From the NCBI RefSeq assembly GCF_002706795.1, contig NZ_CP017705.1:5059501-5123500 (forward strand): a stretch of 64,000 nucleotides of DNA, read 5' to 3'. Source of the DNA: Brevibacillus laterosporus DSM 25 (lineage in GTDB: Bacteria; Bacillota; Bacilli; Brevibacillales; Brevibacillaceae). Both the position numbers and the translations under genes were made by a program. Positions 37,401-52,400 of the stretch are shown here, in pieces (the stretch's first letter is position 1; each line of letters starts with the position of its first letter). A model generated the notes under the pieces. That model was not told the DNA's origin. It searched no databases and saw only the letters and a list, made by a program, of their open reading frames with translations.

Positions 37401-40400
37401 TGTGCCAAAATGATTGATGCGCGTATAGCACTCTCTACCGAATAGCTCGCTCGCATTGAACGATTCGTAATATAACGGTAAATATAACTGATCATCAGCG
37501 AGCTTTCCTAATACCGCACGTGTGGCGCCAACTACGCTTGCATCTAACACGGCGGGATGAAACAGGTAGCGCTCATTGATATCTCTATCACTTTCGTTAA
37601 TCGAAACATGAATCCAATTCTCGTTATCCCCTATCAGAACAGCCCCTCGTCCCTTCATGACCCCGGTATGCACCAAGCTGTTTTGAGTGTAATCCGAGTA
37701 TATTTCACCTAAATCGACTATTTCCCTTGCAAGCACGGGAATCTGCGAAATGTCCACAACTTCAGTAAACGCAGAAGGCTCACTCCGATGCATTTCTGCC
37801 GAAACGTAAAGCACGGCTGCTTCTGTTCCATCCACCTTTGCCTGACCGGTTCCAGTAATCTGAATCACCCAACAGCCGTTCTCTTCCAATTTCGCATTTA
37901 TAACTAATTTTACTGGGTGCGATTCGCTTACGATTAGAGGGCGGTAAATAGTCAGATTCTTCAATTCTAGCAAGCCATATGGAAGATCAGCCTCCAAACA
38001 CCACTGATAGAGCAAGTCTATCCAGGCAAGACCAGGCAACACGTTTTCTTCAAACACAACATGATTTTGTATGATCGGGTGATTGACGGACAATTTATCA
38101 TTCCAAGATAAAGATTTCGTAAAGCCATGATCTAGAACGACGGTACCCTTAGCGAAAACCTCATCCTTGGTATGCAAAGGTGACAGGGCTTTGAGATCAA
38201 GGCGCTTCATCACCGGAAGAGATAGTGGACGACGGATAGGGCTATATTGACCGTCATCATGATGCCCTAAGATCACATGTGCGTTTGTACCTCCATCCGC
38301 AAAACAATTTATCGACGCGAATTTTAGTGCGTGAGCTATCTTTTTATTAGAAAGTTTAAAATTCGCCTCCTGCAAGGAGTAATGTTCCAATGGTTCTATC
38401 CCGGACAAAAATGGCACGAGTGATTGTTTTTTAAGCATCAATGCCACTTTAATAAAACTTGCGATACCCTTAGCACACAAAGGGTGTCCTATGTTCGGCT
38501 TTACTGATCCCAGATATAGCGCATTCGATGTCTGTGCCCGATAGACAGACTCCACGGCCTTGATTTCCAGCAGATCCGTTACCTCTGAGCCGGAACCATT
38601 TACTTCTAAATATTCGATCTGATTCGGCGTGCAGCCGCTTTTTTGTAATGCAGTTTTCATAACTTCTTTTTGTGCATTTATATTTGGTGTGGCAGGTCCA
38701 ACGGTTCTACCGTCATTATTAATCGCTATTCCTTTAACAACTGCGTATACGATATCTTCATCGCGTTTTGCCTGAGACAGTGTTTTTAAGAGTACAACTC
38801 CGCATCCCTCACCTAGTACGACACCTGATGCCCGACGATCCAGGATGTGAAACTCTCCATTTTTCTGCAGCAAATTACGACGGGCAAACAGTTCGTGTGC
38901 ATAAGAACTAGTCAAAAGAGTGACGCCACCCACCAATGCAGCATCAAGAGAACCGCCCTTCAAGGCATCAATTGCGACCTGCATGGCCACCAACGATGAG
39001 GAACATGCCGTATCCAATACAACAGAAGGACCCCTAAAATTAAAAAATTGCGAGATATTGGCTGCCAGATAGTTTTGTCCCATCACTCTGATTGGGTTAC
39101 GAGCGTTCTCCATTGCTGACTTGTCTATTTCACCAATTGTCCTTGCTCCAATATAAACGCCAATATTAGCGCCATTTATGTCCTGTTGACTGTATCCAGC
39201 ATGATATACGGCTTTCAGACTCTCCTCTAACAATACTATAGCTTGAGGATCCATCACCTTCGCATCTTCTGCTGGGAGGTTAAAGAACTGCGGATCAATA
39301 CTGTAGATATCATCTACCAATCCAGCATAGTAATTGCTCTTCATATTCCAGCGCGTCTCAGGTACTTGTTTAATCGCACAACGGCCTTCTGAAATGAGAT
39401 CCCAGTATGCTTCTAGATTCTCAGCCTCGGGAAAACGGCACGCCATGCCCACAACAGCGATGTCCTCGCTCATCGAAGGGTATATCTCTTTTTCGCTCAT
39501 ACATTGAGGGGTTGGAGTCGGTGATTCTTCCATATATTTAATGTCCTTTGCTTCTAGAACGGTTGGCTCCTCCAGATCGTTCCATGTGTTATCCTCCTCA
39601 TTGCCGTAAGAGCTCAACTGTTCAAGATACGTTTCTGAAAACCAAATAGCAAATGCATCTAGCGTTGAATACTCAAGTAAAATAGACGGGTCGATTCGTA
39701 TATTTAAAGCTCGATTTATTTTTTGTAAAATTTGTGCCATCAAGATCGAATCGATGCCATAATCAGCGAACAATGTATCCTTGTCAAGTTGGTTAGGATT
39801 TAACTTTAACTCGGATTCAAATATCGGCTGCAAAAACGATAATGCCCTTTCAATAGCATCAATACCTGCCTGTTGCCCAACCACTGCAGATTGCTTCTGC
39901 ATTCCTTTACTTGGCTTATCTTTCGCATTGTAACGTGGGACATTATTCAACAAATGACCTGGGCTCCAATCCCGGCCATTGACAACCACTGGCATTACAA
40001 TTCGGGCATTTATTCCTCCCAGAATCTCATCCAGGATGCGTAAGCCTTCTGCATCTGTAATGCTCTTGATTCCAGTGTTGAGATAAGCCTGACTTTTAAT
40101 TTCCCCAAGGCCCGTTTCCTTCCAGCTTGGCCATTGAATGCTCACCATAGGAACCTTGGAAGAAGCGGTTGATTCCGAGAAATAATCCATAAAAGCATTT
40201 GCCATTGCATAGTCGCTTTGTCCAGCACCCAAGCTAGGAATAGCGGATGCTACCGATGAAAACAGGAGAACAAACGCTATATGATCTGGATTGAGACAAC
40301 GTAATAGGTTTTCAGTTCCCGTTACTTTAGGTGATAACACCCGCGCTATACTCTCCTGGTCCTTCCTGATGAACGCAGGATTAATAAAATCAGCTAAACC

Positions 40401-43400
40401 TGCTGCATGTATAACACCTGTAATTCGTCCCATAGAGGACTCTATAGCAGATATTTCAGACCGAACGGCATCAGCATCATTAAGCGGTACCGATAAGACC
40501 CTGACGGTAACACCTTGTTTTTCTATGCTTTCGATTGCCTTAATTTTTTCTTGTACCGAAGCAGAAAACTGATCTAATTGTGACCACTTGCTTCTGTCGG
40601 GAATTTTCTCCTGCCCGGTTAAGACAAGCTGTTTAACTCCGTACTTCGTAACCATATGGCGAGCACACAGCATTCCCAATCCTCTTGTTCCGCCGGTCAC
40701 CAGCAAAACGTGGTCGTCGCTAAATGTAAGTGTTTTTGACTCTGTATGAATACGGTCGAGATCGAAGTCCACTAAAATGGACTCATAACGTACGCCATTG
40801 CGATAGCAAACTTCATTTATTTTTGTTTGCGTTTGGATTTCTCGCAAAATGACTTCGGCTTGCCGTGTCAGATCTTCATCCTTAGGATCAAGGTCAACAT
40901 GACGACTGCTAAGAGAGGAATATTCGTTCTGCAACATTCTATACAGACCTGCCGATGCTGCACCAAACACATTGACATTATCATTCTGGAATGATTCAAG
41001 CCCTTTCGTAATATGGATGAGCTTTAGACCACTAACAGACCTGCTATTTTCTATCAATCGTTGCAGATAAGGAATTGACTCAAGAGATGTTTCAAATTCT
41101 TCGATCTCTGCTACATTAACCCAAACGTCACATTCCATCATTTGTTCTTGCCAGACGTTGCTTAACTGACCTTTTTGCAACAATATGGAATTGCCATATT
41201 GTTGAGCAATACATTCAGCCAATGCTCTTGTAGAGCTGTTATGGTAGATCAGCATGAGACCGTTGCTCTCATTAAAACTAATAGCTTCTGATTTTCTCCA
41301 CGACTTCTGTACATACTTGACTTGACGTTCGAATGATGAGCTATTTATCCCCATACCTTGAAGCACTGTACGTGTATTGCTTTCGTTCTTAGTTATCCAA
41401 TAGCGTTCCTTGGCAAAGGGATAGGTTGGCAGACTAATCCGTCTAGGCTTTCTGTCGCCATATAATAAATCCCAATCCATTTCTAAGCCTGTTGTCCATA
41501 ATTCCGCTAACTTTTCAAGCTTTCCTTTCAGGATCCATTTGTGGAGTAATTCTTTTGAATCTTCATCCACTGCAAAAAACTTAATGATTTCCTTATTTTG
41601 TTTGACATTTCCTTGGTAGCAATGCTTATTCAAGTTTTTATTGTCTATAAAATCTTCTAGTTTTGTAATTAAGTCTTGGACATCTTTAACGATGAATAGC
41701 ATCCGTTCTTCCATCGCTTGGCGTCCCACTTGTAATGTGTAGGCTAAATCTGCCAAATTGACTCCGCAGGAAGAAAGGGCGGATTCTTGACCATCCTTGC
41801 CTTCCTCATAGTGATTTAAGAGTTTCGCCGCTACAGAGACAATAGAACAAGGTTGATCCGGTTCCTTAATGTTGATCTCAACCTTACACTCCTTTTGAAT
41901 CTCTTCCTCAATACGCATGAACTGAATGGCATCTACTCCATACTCATTCCAATCTTCTTCTAATTCAATGGCCTCTTCTTCTACATGAATAAGACTCGAT
42001 AGAATCCTACGGATCCGTAACTCCAGATTTTCTCGACGTTTTGTTTGATCATTCGATGTTCCTTGTTCTGCGTTGCCGTCAGAAGATTGCTGCCTTTTGA
42101 GGAAAGTAAGCAGGTTCTCTGCATAGACATGCAGTCGTTCTTTATTTTTCGCAGAAAGAGGAATCATAAATAATGTAGACTTTGTCTGCTCGGTGCCTTG
42201 TGACACGTTTGCTTCAGTAGGAATATATTCCTCCAAAATAACATGAGCATTTGATCCAGTAGCTCCAAAGGAACTTAAAGCGGCACGACGAGGATAACGA
42301 ACTTCCTGGTCATTTTCCATTATCACAGGTTGTTTCCAACCCTCGGTTAAGCGCTGAACATAGAATGGAGATTTCTCAAAACTAATATACGGATTTAATT
42401 CCTCTGAATGTAAGGAAGGAACTAGAGTTTTATGGTAGAGATTCAGTACCACCTTGTGAAGACCACTAATTCCCGCAGCGGACTCAGCATGCCCTATATT
42501 GGATTTAACGGAACCAATCGCGCAGTATTGCTTATCGTGCGTATATTGACGGTAAGCTTTCTCTAACCCCTGCAACTCAATCGGATCCCCCAAAGATGTT
42601 CCTGTTCCATGTGCTTCTACATAACTAATTGTTCGCGGATGTATCCTAGTTTTTTCCAAGCATGTCGCAATCATATCCGCCTGTGCAACAGGACTCGGTA
42701 CCGTAATCCCGCTAACTGTTCCCACATGATTGATACTACTGCCTTTAATCATCGCATAGATATGATCGCCATCTTGAATTGCCTTCGTTAACGGTTTTAA
42801 CAGGACAGCACCAATGCCTTCGCCTGACACATATCCATCGCCACCCTTACCAAATGTACGACAATGTCCATCACTGGAATGTAAATCCATCATCCCATAA
42901 GATAAATATTTATGAGGATGCAAAGATAGATTGACACCACCAGCCAGAGCTACCTCACACTCACCATGCCTAATACTTTCTAAAGCCATATGTAAGGCTG
43001 TGAGAGAAGAAGAACAAACGGTGTCAACCGCCATGCTAGGGCCGTGGAAATCGCAAAAATAAGAAACCCTATTGGCAATCTGAGCATAGTTCAATGACAA
43101 AGGAAATACCTGTTCCGAAGATAACGCTTCGGCACCGATAAAGGCATAATCTTTATGCATGACACCAACGAATACGCCTACTTGTCGTCTTGCATTCTTC
43201 CCCTTCGTCCTAACCAATGTCTGGGGAGTATAGCCGGCATCTTCTATCGTTTCCCAACAAGTTTCCAAGAATAAACGCTCTTGTGGATCCATAATCTCTG
43301 CTTCTCTAGGCGATATTCGGAAAAATTGAGGATCGAAGCATTCCGGATCATCTAAGAATCCCCCCCACTTAGACATGTTTTTGTCTGAGGGCGACTGCAA

Positions 43401-46400
43401 TCCATCAAATTGATGCCATTCCCAACGAGATTTCGGAACTTCACTGACACAATCTTTACCCGCTTTTAGATTCAACCAGAATTCTTGGAGATTTTTTGCT
43501 CCAGGATAGCGTCCCGACATCCCGATTATCGCAATGTCTTCCTTTGCTGAAGAACTTATAAGACTGGATTTTTCAGACGAATAATCCTCTGGTTCAAACT
43601 TAAAATTCGACGTATTCTCAGCTGTGGAAGAGTCTCTAAGTATCGAACTGCTTTCTGGTATTTGTTCAATCTCTTGCGATTGATAATGTTCAGTGAGATA
43701 AGCTGCTAATTCAGCAATTGTCGTGTATTCAAATAACAAAGTCGGAGATAAGGAGTCTTCAATTTTGTGCTCAAGTGCAGTTACAACCTCCAACAATTTT
43801 TGCGAATTTAAACCCATCTCATAATAACCAGTCTGCGTATCGATTTGCTCTATCGGTTTTTTCAATCGCTCTGCGATCAATTGCCGTAAAAAAGATTCAA
43901 ATTCAATCGATGAGACTCTATTGTCATCAACTGAGACGCTTGACGTGATAGATTGAGCGACAGATGGAGGCACTGATGAAGCCACATCCTCTATCGACGG
44001 CAGTGCTGTTTTCTGGCGAGCAGGATCAATTAATCCAGCATCTCGAACCAATTTATTAATGAATTGCTTTAATTCTCCTACTTTTTTGCCGGTACTATCA
44101 AAAAATTCCATTGTCAGAGAAAGAAGTTCTTTTTTCTGTTGTACCGATGAATTTTGAATCCGCGTGTAGCAGTGTCTTTGCAAGAGAGAAGAGGCACGGA
44201 AGGATTCATAATAGAGCGGCAAAAATAATTGCGGTTCCCCGTCAACCAATGTAGGAAACAATTTAGATCCTACCGCACTGCCATCAATAAGTGTCGGGTG
44301 AAACAGGAAATCGCCTGCACTTGGCATAGCCTCGTGACCAAGGGAAATATCTACAATAGTTGCAGAATCTAAATCAAAAACCCTACCTTCTGCCTTAATA
44401 AATCCGGTATGAACCAATTCCTGACGCCTGCTTCGTGTATATAACTCCTCTAAACTGTATATCTTGTTCGCTGATTTTTGAATGGTTTCTACATCAAGTG
44501 TTTCATCAAAAACAGCCGGTTCTATTTGATGCATTTCTGCCGTGACATATAGTTTTTTATCTGCAACTAAGCTTCCGATGTGTTCTTCTTGCCCTTCCAC
44601 ACGAAGCTGCCATTGGCCATCGCTCCTTTCAGAGCACTCAATACTAAGCACAACATTATAATCTTCTCCCACAGTTAACGGGTTATAGATGGTTAATTTG
44701 CGAAGTTCAAGGTTATGGTACTTATACCCATTCCGCGCAAATACTTGATATAACAAATCAATATAGGCCAGTCCCGGCAACAATGACTGACCATAAACCT
44801 TATGATGCTGTAAAACAGGATCTTTGATGTCTAATGTCTTCTTAACTACTACTACTTTGCTCTTATTTGCCGGTATTAAAGATTGCGTTTTTTCAGTTAA
44901 AGGGACAATCTCACATCTATCTAATTTTGGAGGAGCTATCGGATGTCGCTTTATTACGCGCGAAGATAGGTCATCCCAAGCTTCCAAAATAACATGGGCG
45001 TTAGTGCCACCATCGGCAAAACAGTTTATTGCTGCAATCAAAGAAGGATTTGTCCACTCCCTACTATTTCGACAAAAATAAAACGGTGACGATTCTATGT
45101 CAAAATACTTTGGCGGCTGCTCTCCAGACAAAAAGGGAACAAATTTTCGATGCTGAAGCATCAGAACCACTTTAAGCAAGCTTGCAATGCCTTCCGCACA
45201 TAACGGATGCCCGATATTAGGTTTAATCGATCCTAATCCCAAAGGAGCAATAGTATGAGATCGGTAAGTAGATTGGATTGCCTTAAGTTCGAGCAAGTCA
45301 GTCACCTGAGAACCTGAGGCATTCGCTTCAATATAGCTAATCTCTTCCGCTTTTTTGGCACTTTTGGTTAGTGCAGTTTGCATAACCTCTTTAAGCGCCT
45401 GCAAATTAGGGGTTGCCGGTCCCGCAGTTCGTCCATCGTTATTAATTGCAGATGCTTTAATGACGGCATAAATTTGGTCCCCGTCCTCCACTGCTTGCTT
45501 CACTGTTTTTAACAAAACCATACCTACGCCTTCTCCTAACACATTTCCATTGGCGCGCTGGTCAAAAGCATGGAACGATGACTCAGGATTCAATATCCCC
45601 CGCTGTTGCAATATCCGATGGGTTTCATCCGTATTTAACACATTGACTCCACCGACGAGAGCGGATTCAACCTCTCCGCTGCTCAAGGCTTGCATTGCCA
45701 TATGCATCACAACTAATGCAGAAGAGCAAGCCGTATCCAACACAAGACTTGGTCCTCGAAGATCAAAGAATTGTGAAATATTAGCTGCTAAATAGTTTTG
45801 GCCGAAAGCTAGTATAGGATTCTGAGCTTGACGAATACTGAATTCTTCTGGTTTGTGTTGACTTCGTGCCCCAAGATAAACCCCTACCGACTTTCCTTTC
45901 ATTTCTTGATGGGTATACCCTGCGTGATACCATAGCTTGAGACTTTCCTCGAGCAACAATAAAGCCTGTGGATCCATCGCCTTGACATCTTCTTCTGAGA
46001 GCAGGAAAAATTTCGGGTCAAAACACCTGATGTTATCGAGCATTCCTGCGTAAAATCCGCTCAAATACCCCCAACGTTCTTGAGGCACCGCACGAACCAT
46101 TGATTTGCCTTCCGACAACATATTCCAGTACTCTTCAATATTGTCTGCACCCGGGAAACGGCAGGAAAGTCCAATTATAGCAACATCTAATAGATTTCCC
46201 TTCGTTATGTCAGCTCTTCTTTGCGATTCTTTTTCCAATGATAGACTCTCTATGTTACGGTCAGATAGAACAGACAACGAATCTTGCACATTAGGAAGCA
46301 CTGTCGATAATACAGTTGAATATGTTTCAATAAGCCATGCCGAAAGAAGCTCGATGGTTGAAAATTCGTATAAAAGAGATGGATCTAAATCGGCTTTAAT

Positions 46401-49400
46401 ATATTGATTTATTGATCGCAATATTTGAGCCAGAAAAATAGAGTCCACTCCAAATTCTTGAAATGGCGTTTCTGTCTCCAATTTCGAAGGATCCATCTTT
46501 AATTCTTTAGAAAACAACGAAATTAGCCATGTTCGAGTCGCACCCATAAGGGTATCTGATTGTGATGCAGAATTAGTGTCAACCGTCTTCAGGAGTTGTG
46601 TCCTAGCAATCAGCGAATTGGCTTCCTGATTTCTTCGTAGCATTAATTTATGCGGCTTCCATAGATTTGGCTCAACCACAGCTGGCAAAACCACGGGTCC
46701 CATCTTTTTTGAGAGGATGTAATCTAAAAGTTTTAGCCCTTCTGCATTCGTATGACTTAACAATCCAGTTTGTTGATAAGCCTTGTTTTTGACTTCACCC
46801 ATTCCGGTCTCTTTCCAGTTTGGCCATTGAATACTGACGATTGGACAAGTATGATAATTCGCTTCTGCAAAGTAATCCATGTAGGCGTTAGCTGCAGCAT
46901 AATCACTTTGTCCGGAAGCCAAAGTTGGTATAATTGCCGATACCGAAGAGAACAGGACAAAATACTGCAAAGGCTCATTTCTTACGCATTGATAAAGGAT
47001 ATCAAGACCTCTAACCTTAGGATCTGCAACACGCTGGATGCTATCGATAGACTTGCGGATAAAAGCAGGATTGTCTGTGTTGTCGATACCAGCACAATGA
47101 ATGACCCCTCCGATAGGCCCTAATGTACTTTTTATCTCTTGCAGACTCTGTTTTACAGCATGTTCATCCGTCAATGAAACTGATAAAACTCGAACCTGAA
47201 CACCCTGTGCTTCCAGCGCTTGTACATTTCTAATTTTTTGCACAATGGGATGGTTTTGTCGTATATATAAATCCCACTGATCTCTAGGAGGAATAGTCTC
47301 TCTTCCTGTGAGCACTACGCGTTTAATTCCATAGTTTGTTACAAAATGTTGGGCACATAAATATCCAAGCCCGCGTGTCCCACCGGTAATCCATAGCACA
47401 TATTCTTCAGGGAACGCTATTTTTTGCCCCCCTTGCTCTTCCACTTGATATTCCTGCAAATAGGCTCGATAACGTTTTCCATTCCGATAACAAACCTCAG
47501 CATCTTCGCTATCTATCAAAAATTCGGAAACAATCTGTTTGGCGAGCTCGTGATCATCGGTGGTTCGTTCCACATCCATATGACGCGACCGCAGATGTCC
47601 ATATTCACTCTGTAACATACGATACAATCCGGCACGGGAAGCCCCGGACAAATTGACAGATGAATGAAAATAAGACTCCAATCCTTTAGTCACGCACAAC
47701 ATTAAGCTCTGATTATGGCCATATTCAATCCACTGCTGAATCCATGGAATCCAATCCAATGACTCATTTTTATCAAATCCACAGCCAACCAAATCGATAA
47801 TGCCATCACACTCTATCCATTCTTTTCCTGAAAGCGGAAATTGAGATAAAAGATCATGGAAGTTTACGACTATGCTACCAGAGAAATACTGGGCAAGACA
47901 ATTGGCCAACTTCTCTGTGTCTTCTGTTTTCAAAATGACAATCGACCGCTCCACGACTTTAGCCGAATGACACTCACTAGGTTCCCATTGTTTTTTCAAA
48001 AGACACATAGCACGTGGTACTACGTATTTTTCGTCAAAGGATTCTTCTATTTCTTTAGTTGATGGACTGCTTTTCGTTGGATTGGTAATCACTAATTCAG
48101 GCACCCAATAATGTTCTTTGGCAAAAGGATAGGTTGGAAGACTGATTCGTGATATGTTGTCAGCAACAAAAATATTTTTCCAGTCTAGCTCATATCCTTT
48201 CACAAACAATTCAGCCAAAGTCCTCAGTTTATTGCTGTATTCTGCCACACTCCATTCCATGCCTTCTGACAGTTCTTTCAGAATCATCTGTCCTACCTGT
48301 TCAAACAGAGGCTCAGCCTGATCTCTTTTTTGCAACCGGTTTTCCCTAAAATATCCGTCAACATGGCCATGAAGAAGACTTTCCTTGAGTTTTTCTTGCA
48401 GTTCCTGAACATCTTTGATCACAAGAGCAGATCTGACTTCAAAATGTTCCCTCCCCAAAAGCAAGGTGGCACTAATGTCAGTAAGATCGTGCTGTTTTCC
48501 TTCCTGCTCCAGCCAAAGTGCCAAATCCCTCTCTCTTTGTTGAAGCGCTTCTTCTGATTTGGCTGACAAAGCAATGATATAACTGGATGATTTCCTGTTA
48601 CCTTGTCTGTTGACGATTGGAGCTTCTTCAAGCACTACATGTGCATTGGCACCGCCGGATCCAAAGCTACTCACTCCTGCACGTCGTATTGTTTGACCAT
48701 TTGAAAGTGTCCATGGCCTATTTTTATTTACCATGTAAAAAGGAGTGTTCGAAAAATCGATATGTGGATTCAATTCCTTGAAATGCAAAGAAGCAGGAAG
48801 CGCTTGATGCCTCATGCTTAGAATTACCTTTAAAAGACCTGCTAAACCTGCAGCGGCTTCTAAATGTCCAATATTCGTTTTAACCGAACCTAAGCCACAG
48901 TAAGGTTGCGAATGATGTTCCTCTTTCGTCTTAGAAAGCTGGGCAAAAGCCTCTTTTAGTCCACTAAATTCGATCGGATCTCCTAATGAAGTGCCCGTAC
49001 CATGAAGCTCAATATACCCTACAGTTTCTGGTTCGATTTTAGCAGTTTTTAAGGCTTCGCTTACTAAATCAGCCTGTTTTTCTGGGTTCGGCACAGTCAG
49101 CCCGCCCGCCTGACCTCCATGATTTATTACCGTACCTTTTATGACTGCATAGATTGAGTCTTGATCACGAATAGCCTGTTCTACAGGTTTTAAAAGGATC
49201 ATTACTGCCCCTTCACCGCGTACATAACCATTTGCCTCTTTGTCAAAGGTTTTACATTTTCCGTCTTTCGACAACATTCCTGCTTTATAATAAGCGATAT
49301 TGTTGGATGGATAACACATGATGTGTATTCCGCCAACTAAAGCTTGTTCGCACTCTCCTTGGTTCAAGGATTTAATAGCCTCATGAACAGCTACCAAAGA

Positions 49401-52400
49401 GCTTGAACAAGCTGTGTCAATTTGAATACTCGGACCATTAAAATCATAGAAATAAGAAATTCTATTAGCCAAAGCAGCCATAGAAACCCCTATACCGAAA
49501 TGAGCTTCTACCTCCTGAATATTTTTATCAAGAAGTCTATTGTAATCAGAGCCACTGGCACCAATAAAAACACCTGTCTTGCTGCCTGATAAGGCTTTTG
49601 CTTTATATCCGGCATCCTCCAGACAACCCCAGCTCATTTCTAATAAAATTCGCTGTTGGGGATCCATAATTTCCGCTTCTTTTGGAGATATACGGAAAAA
49701 GGAGGCGTCAAAATGAGCGATATCATCTAAAAAGCCACCCGTATCGATCCCCTTATGCTGATTACTAGGATCAATATCAGGTGGCCAATTCCATCTTTTA
49801 GGAGGCATCTTACCTATGGCATCGTTGCCGTTTATTAATAGTTCCCAAAATTGATGTTTGTTCACGATACCGCCTGGAAGTCGACAAGCTACACCTACGA
49901 TAGCGATCCCATTTTGCTGAATTGCTGAATCATGTACGATAACTTCCGGTTCATCCAAGTCGTTGTAATTATTTCGAACGCTTTGTTTCGGAATAACCGT
50001 TTCTTGAGTTTTCGCAGTCCTTTCCGATGCTACATCATCAACGTGCTCTTGTAAGTACGTAATAATTCGCTCAGCTGTATTATGCGTAAAGAAAAAAGTG
50101 GGCTTGAGTGGGAGTTGATATTTATAACTGATTTGTTCGTTAAGTTCCAGCAAATCAGCGGAATCCAATCCCATTTCCATCAATGGCCGTTCTAATGAGA
50201 ATCCATCCTCTTTTGTACTCCCAAGAATAAATGTAATTGTGTTCTCTATAAAATGTTTAATCGAATTCAATTTTTCCGTATCGTCTACCTTGGCGATCTT
50301 TTTGGGATTTTTGCTGTTCAATTGAATATCGGAACGTTTTCGATTAAAAATGTCGTATTCTAACAAAACTCCATATCCATTGTTCTTTTTATCATGAGGA
50401 CGATAATTAGGAACAGGCTCCAAAATTTTCGCCCCATGCACTTCATGAAATCGCAACGTAGTATCAACTAATCTTCCCTGTACATTACGAATTGTAATAT
50501 ATTCCTGAATGTTTGTTGAAGTATAATTATGAAACTCTTTACATCTTGTAATGCCTACTACCGACTGGATACCATTCATCAGACTGCATCGCTGCAGCAT
50601 AAACTCTAGCAATTGATCGCCCAAATTTCGATGCTGCATCTCCGGAAGAATATTTACGCCTAGTAATTGAATGATACTTCCTTCTTTGATGTGCAGGCTT
50701 TCTACCGTCTCAATAGAGTGGTCTTTTAAATCATCCTTGTTCGCAATTCGCTGCGAATAAACAGCGCCTACAACTTGATTATCCAATTCGAGTACCAATT
50801 GTCCTTCAGGATACTTTTTCAATCTTTCTTTAAGAACAGCTAAAGGAGTTTGCAAACCAGATTCCCAAGATTGGTTTTCTATTAATTGTAAAGCTGGCAA
50901 ATCTGCTTCTCGCACAAAGCGCACTCTATATTCTCTTGGCGTAAAATGATTTAGAGTAATCCGTCCAAACGGCAATGTCTTTGGATACTTTTTACAAGTA
51001 TTCTTATCAGGAAATAACCCGATTTCCGCTGCTGCCATTAAAAATTTATCCGCCTCGACCAGTTGCTGTTGTGAAAATCTATGATACGCATCAAAATGTA
51101 GATTTTCACACTTATCTATAAAGTCATTGACTGTTTTGGGTTCTAAACAATGTACTTCAAGCACAATTAAGCCATGCTTGCCAATAATGAATGACCATCG
51201 TTCCAGATGTTCTACTAGGCTTTGCATAACAGAGGTTGCTGGTATACTTTTTCCTGCTCTGTCAACATAGACAGCTTCAGACGGAATTTTGGATCGTGCT
51301 TCAGCTGCAGAAATATCGGATGGTGGAATATAAGGCCGGTCATGATCGAGAAAAGAACGAACATGTAAAATATTATCTACATCATGAATGCCTCTATTTT
51401 TTATATCCGCGATCATCTGCTCGGGATCATTAATGTCACCTTTTAAAACGACATGATCTATATTTTTAAGGGTTTTAGCAGTTTCATTCAATGCTTTCTC
51501 ATTGAAATCTATACCTATTAGCTTAATCGGATACTCATCAAGCGCCTTGCCCCTTAGCGATTTATTCTTGATAATGGCATATATTTTTTCAAGTAGTTTT
51601 CCATCACCGCACCCCATATCCGCAACATATCTAGGCTGTTCGTCAATAGGTTCACGATTAAATATAGATAGTATGATTTCTTCCATATCAGAAAAATATT
51701 TTTCATGTTGAAATCCACTTCCAATTACATTTAACGTACGGTCTACATGCAGTTCGTGATCCAACAAATCCCGTTCAAAGACAGATTTACAATCTCCGAA
51801 TATTATTTCTGACATCTTTGAAAGCATTGGTCTATAGGAAGCGACCGTTGCTGTAATAAAAATTCGATCCACAATAAATCGGCCGATGTCTGTAAATCTA
51901 TCTACTCCATGTTGTTGGGTCAGCCAACCTTGATTGATAAAAAACGCTACAATTTTTTCGCGTACTGCAGGGCTAAGCTTTGATAACAATGGTACTTCCG
52001 GATTATCCGAATTACCCAATTGTTCATATTCTTTCAAAGTAAGAAGCAGCGGAATAATCAACATACCATCAAGAAATTGGGAGTACATAGGATTGTCTAT
52101 ATTCCAACTCTTCCCGGATAATTTCATCCATTTTTTGAGACTATGCTTTTTCTTTGCTTGATTTACGTAATCCTGCATAGGAAATGACATTAAGTCCAAA
52201 ATATCTTGCGGGATTTTCTGATGAATCTCCGCTTCAGGAGTTAATACATATTCATCGCTACTGTTTTTAGAAACCCAGTTTAAAGATTCCAAAGTATGCA
52301 ATGCTATTCGAAGATGCCCGCTATTTGCCTGCAAGCGGTGAACAAGGGTGGTAAAAGGAACCGGATTATTTGTATCTAAAATCTCAAAAAGGCCTTGTTT

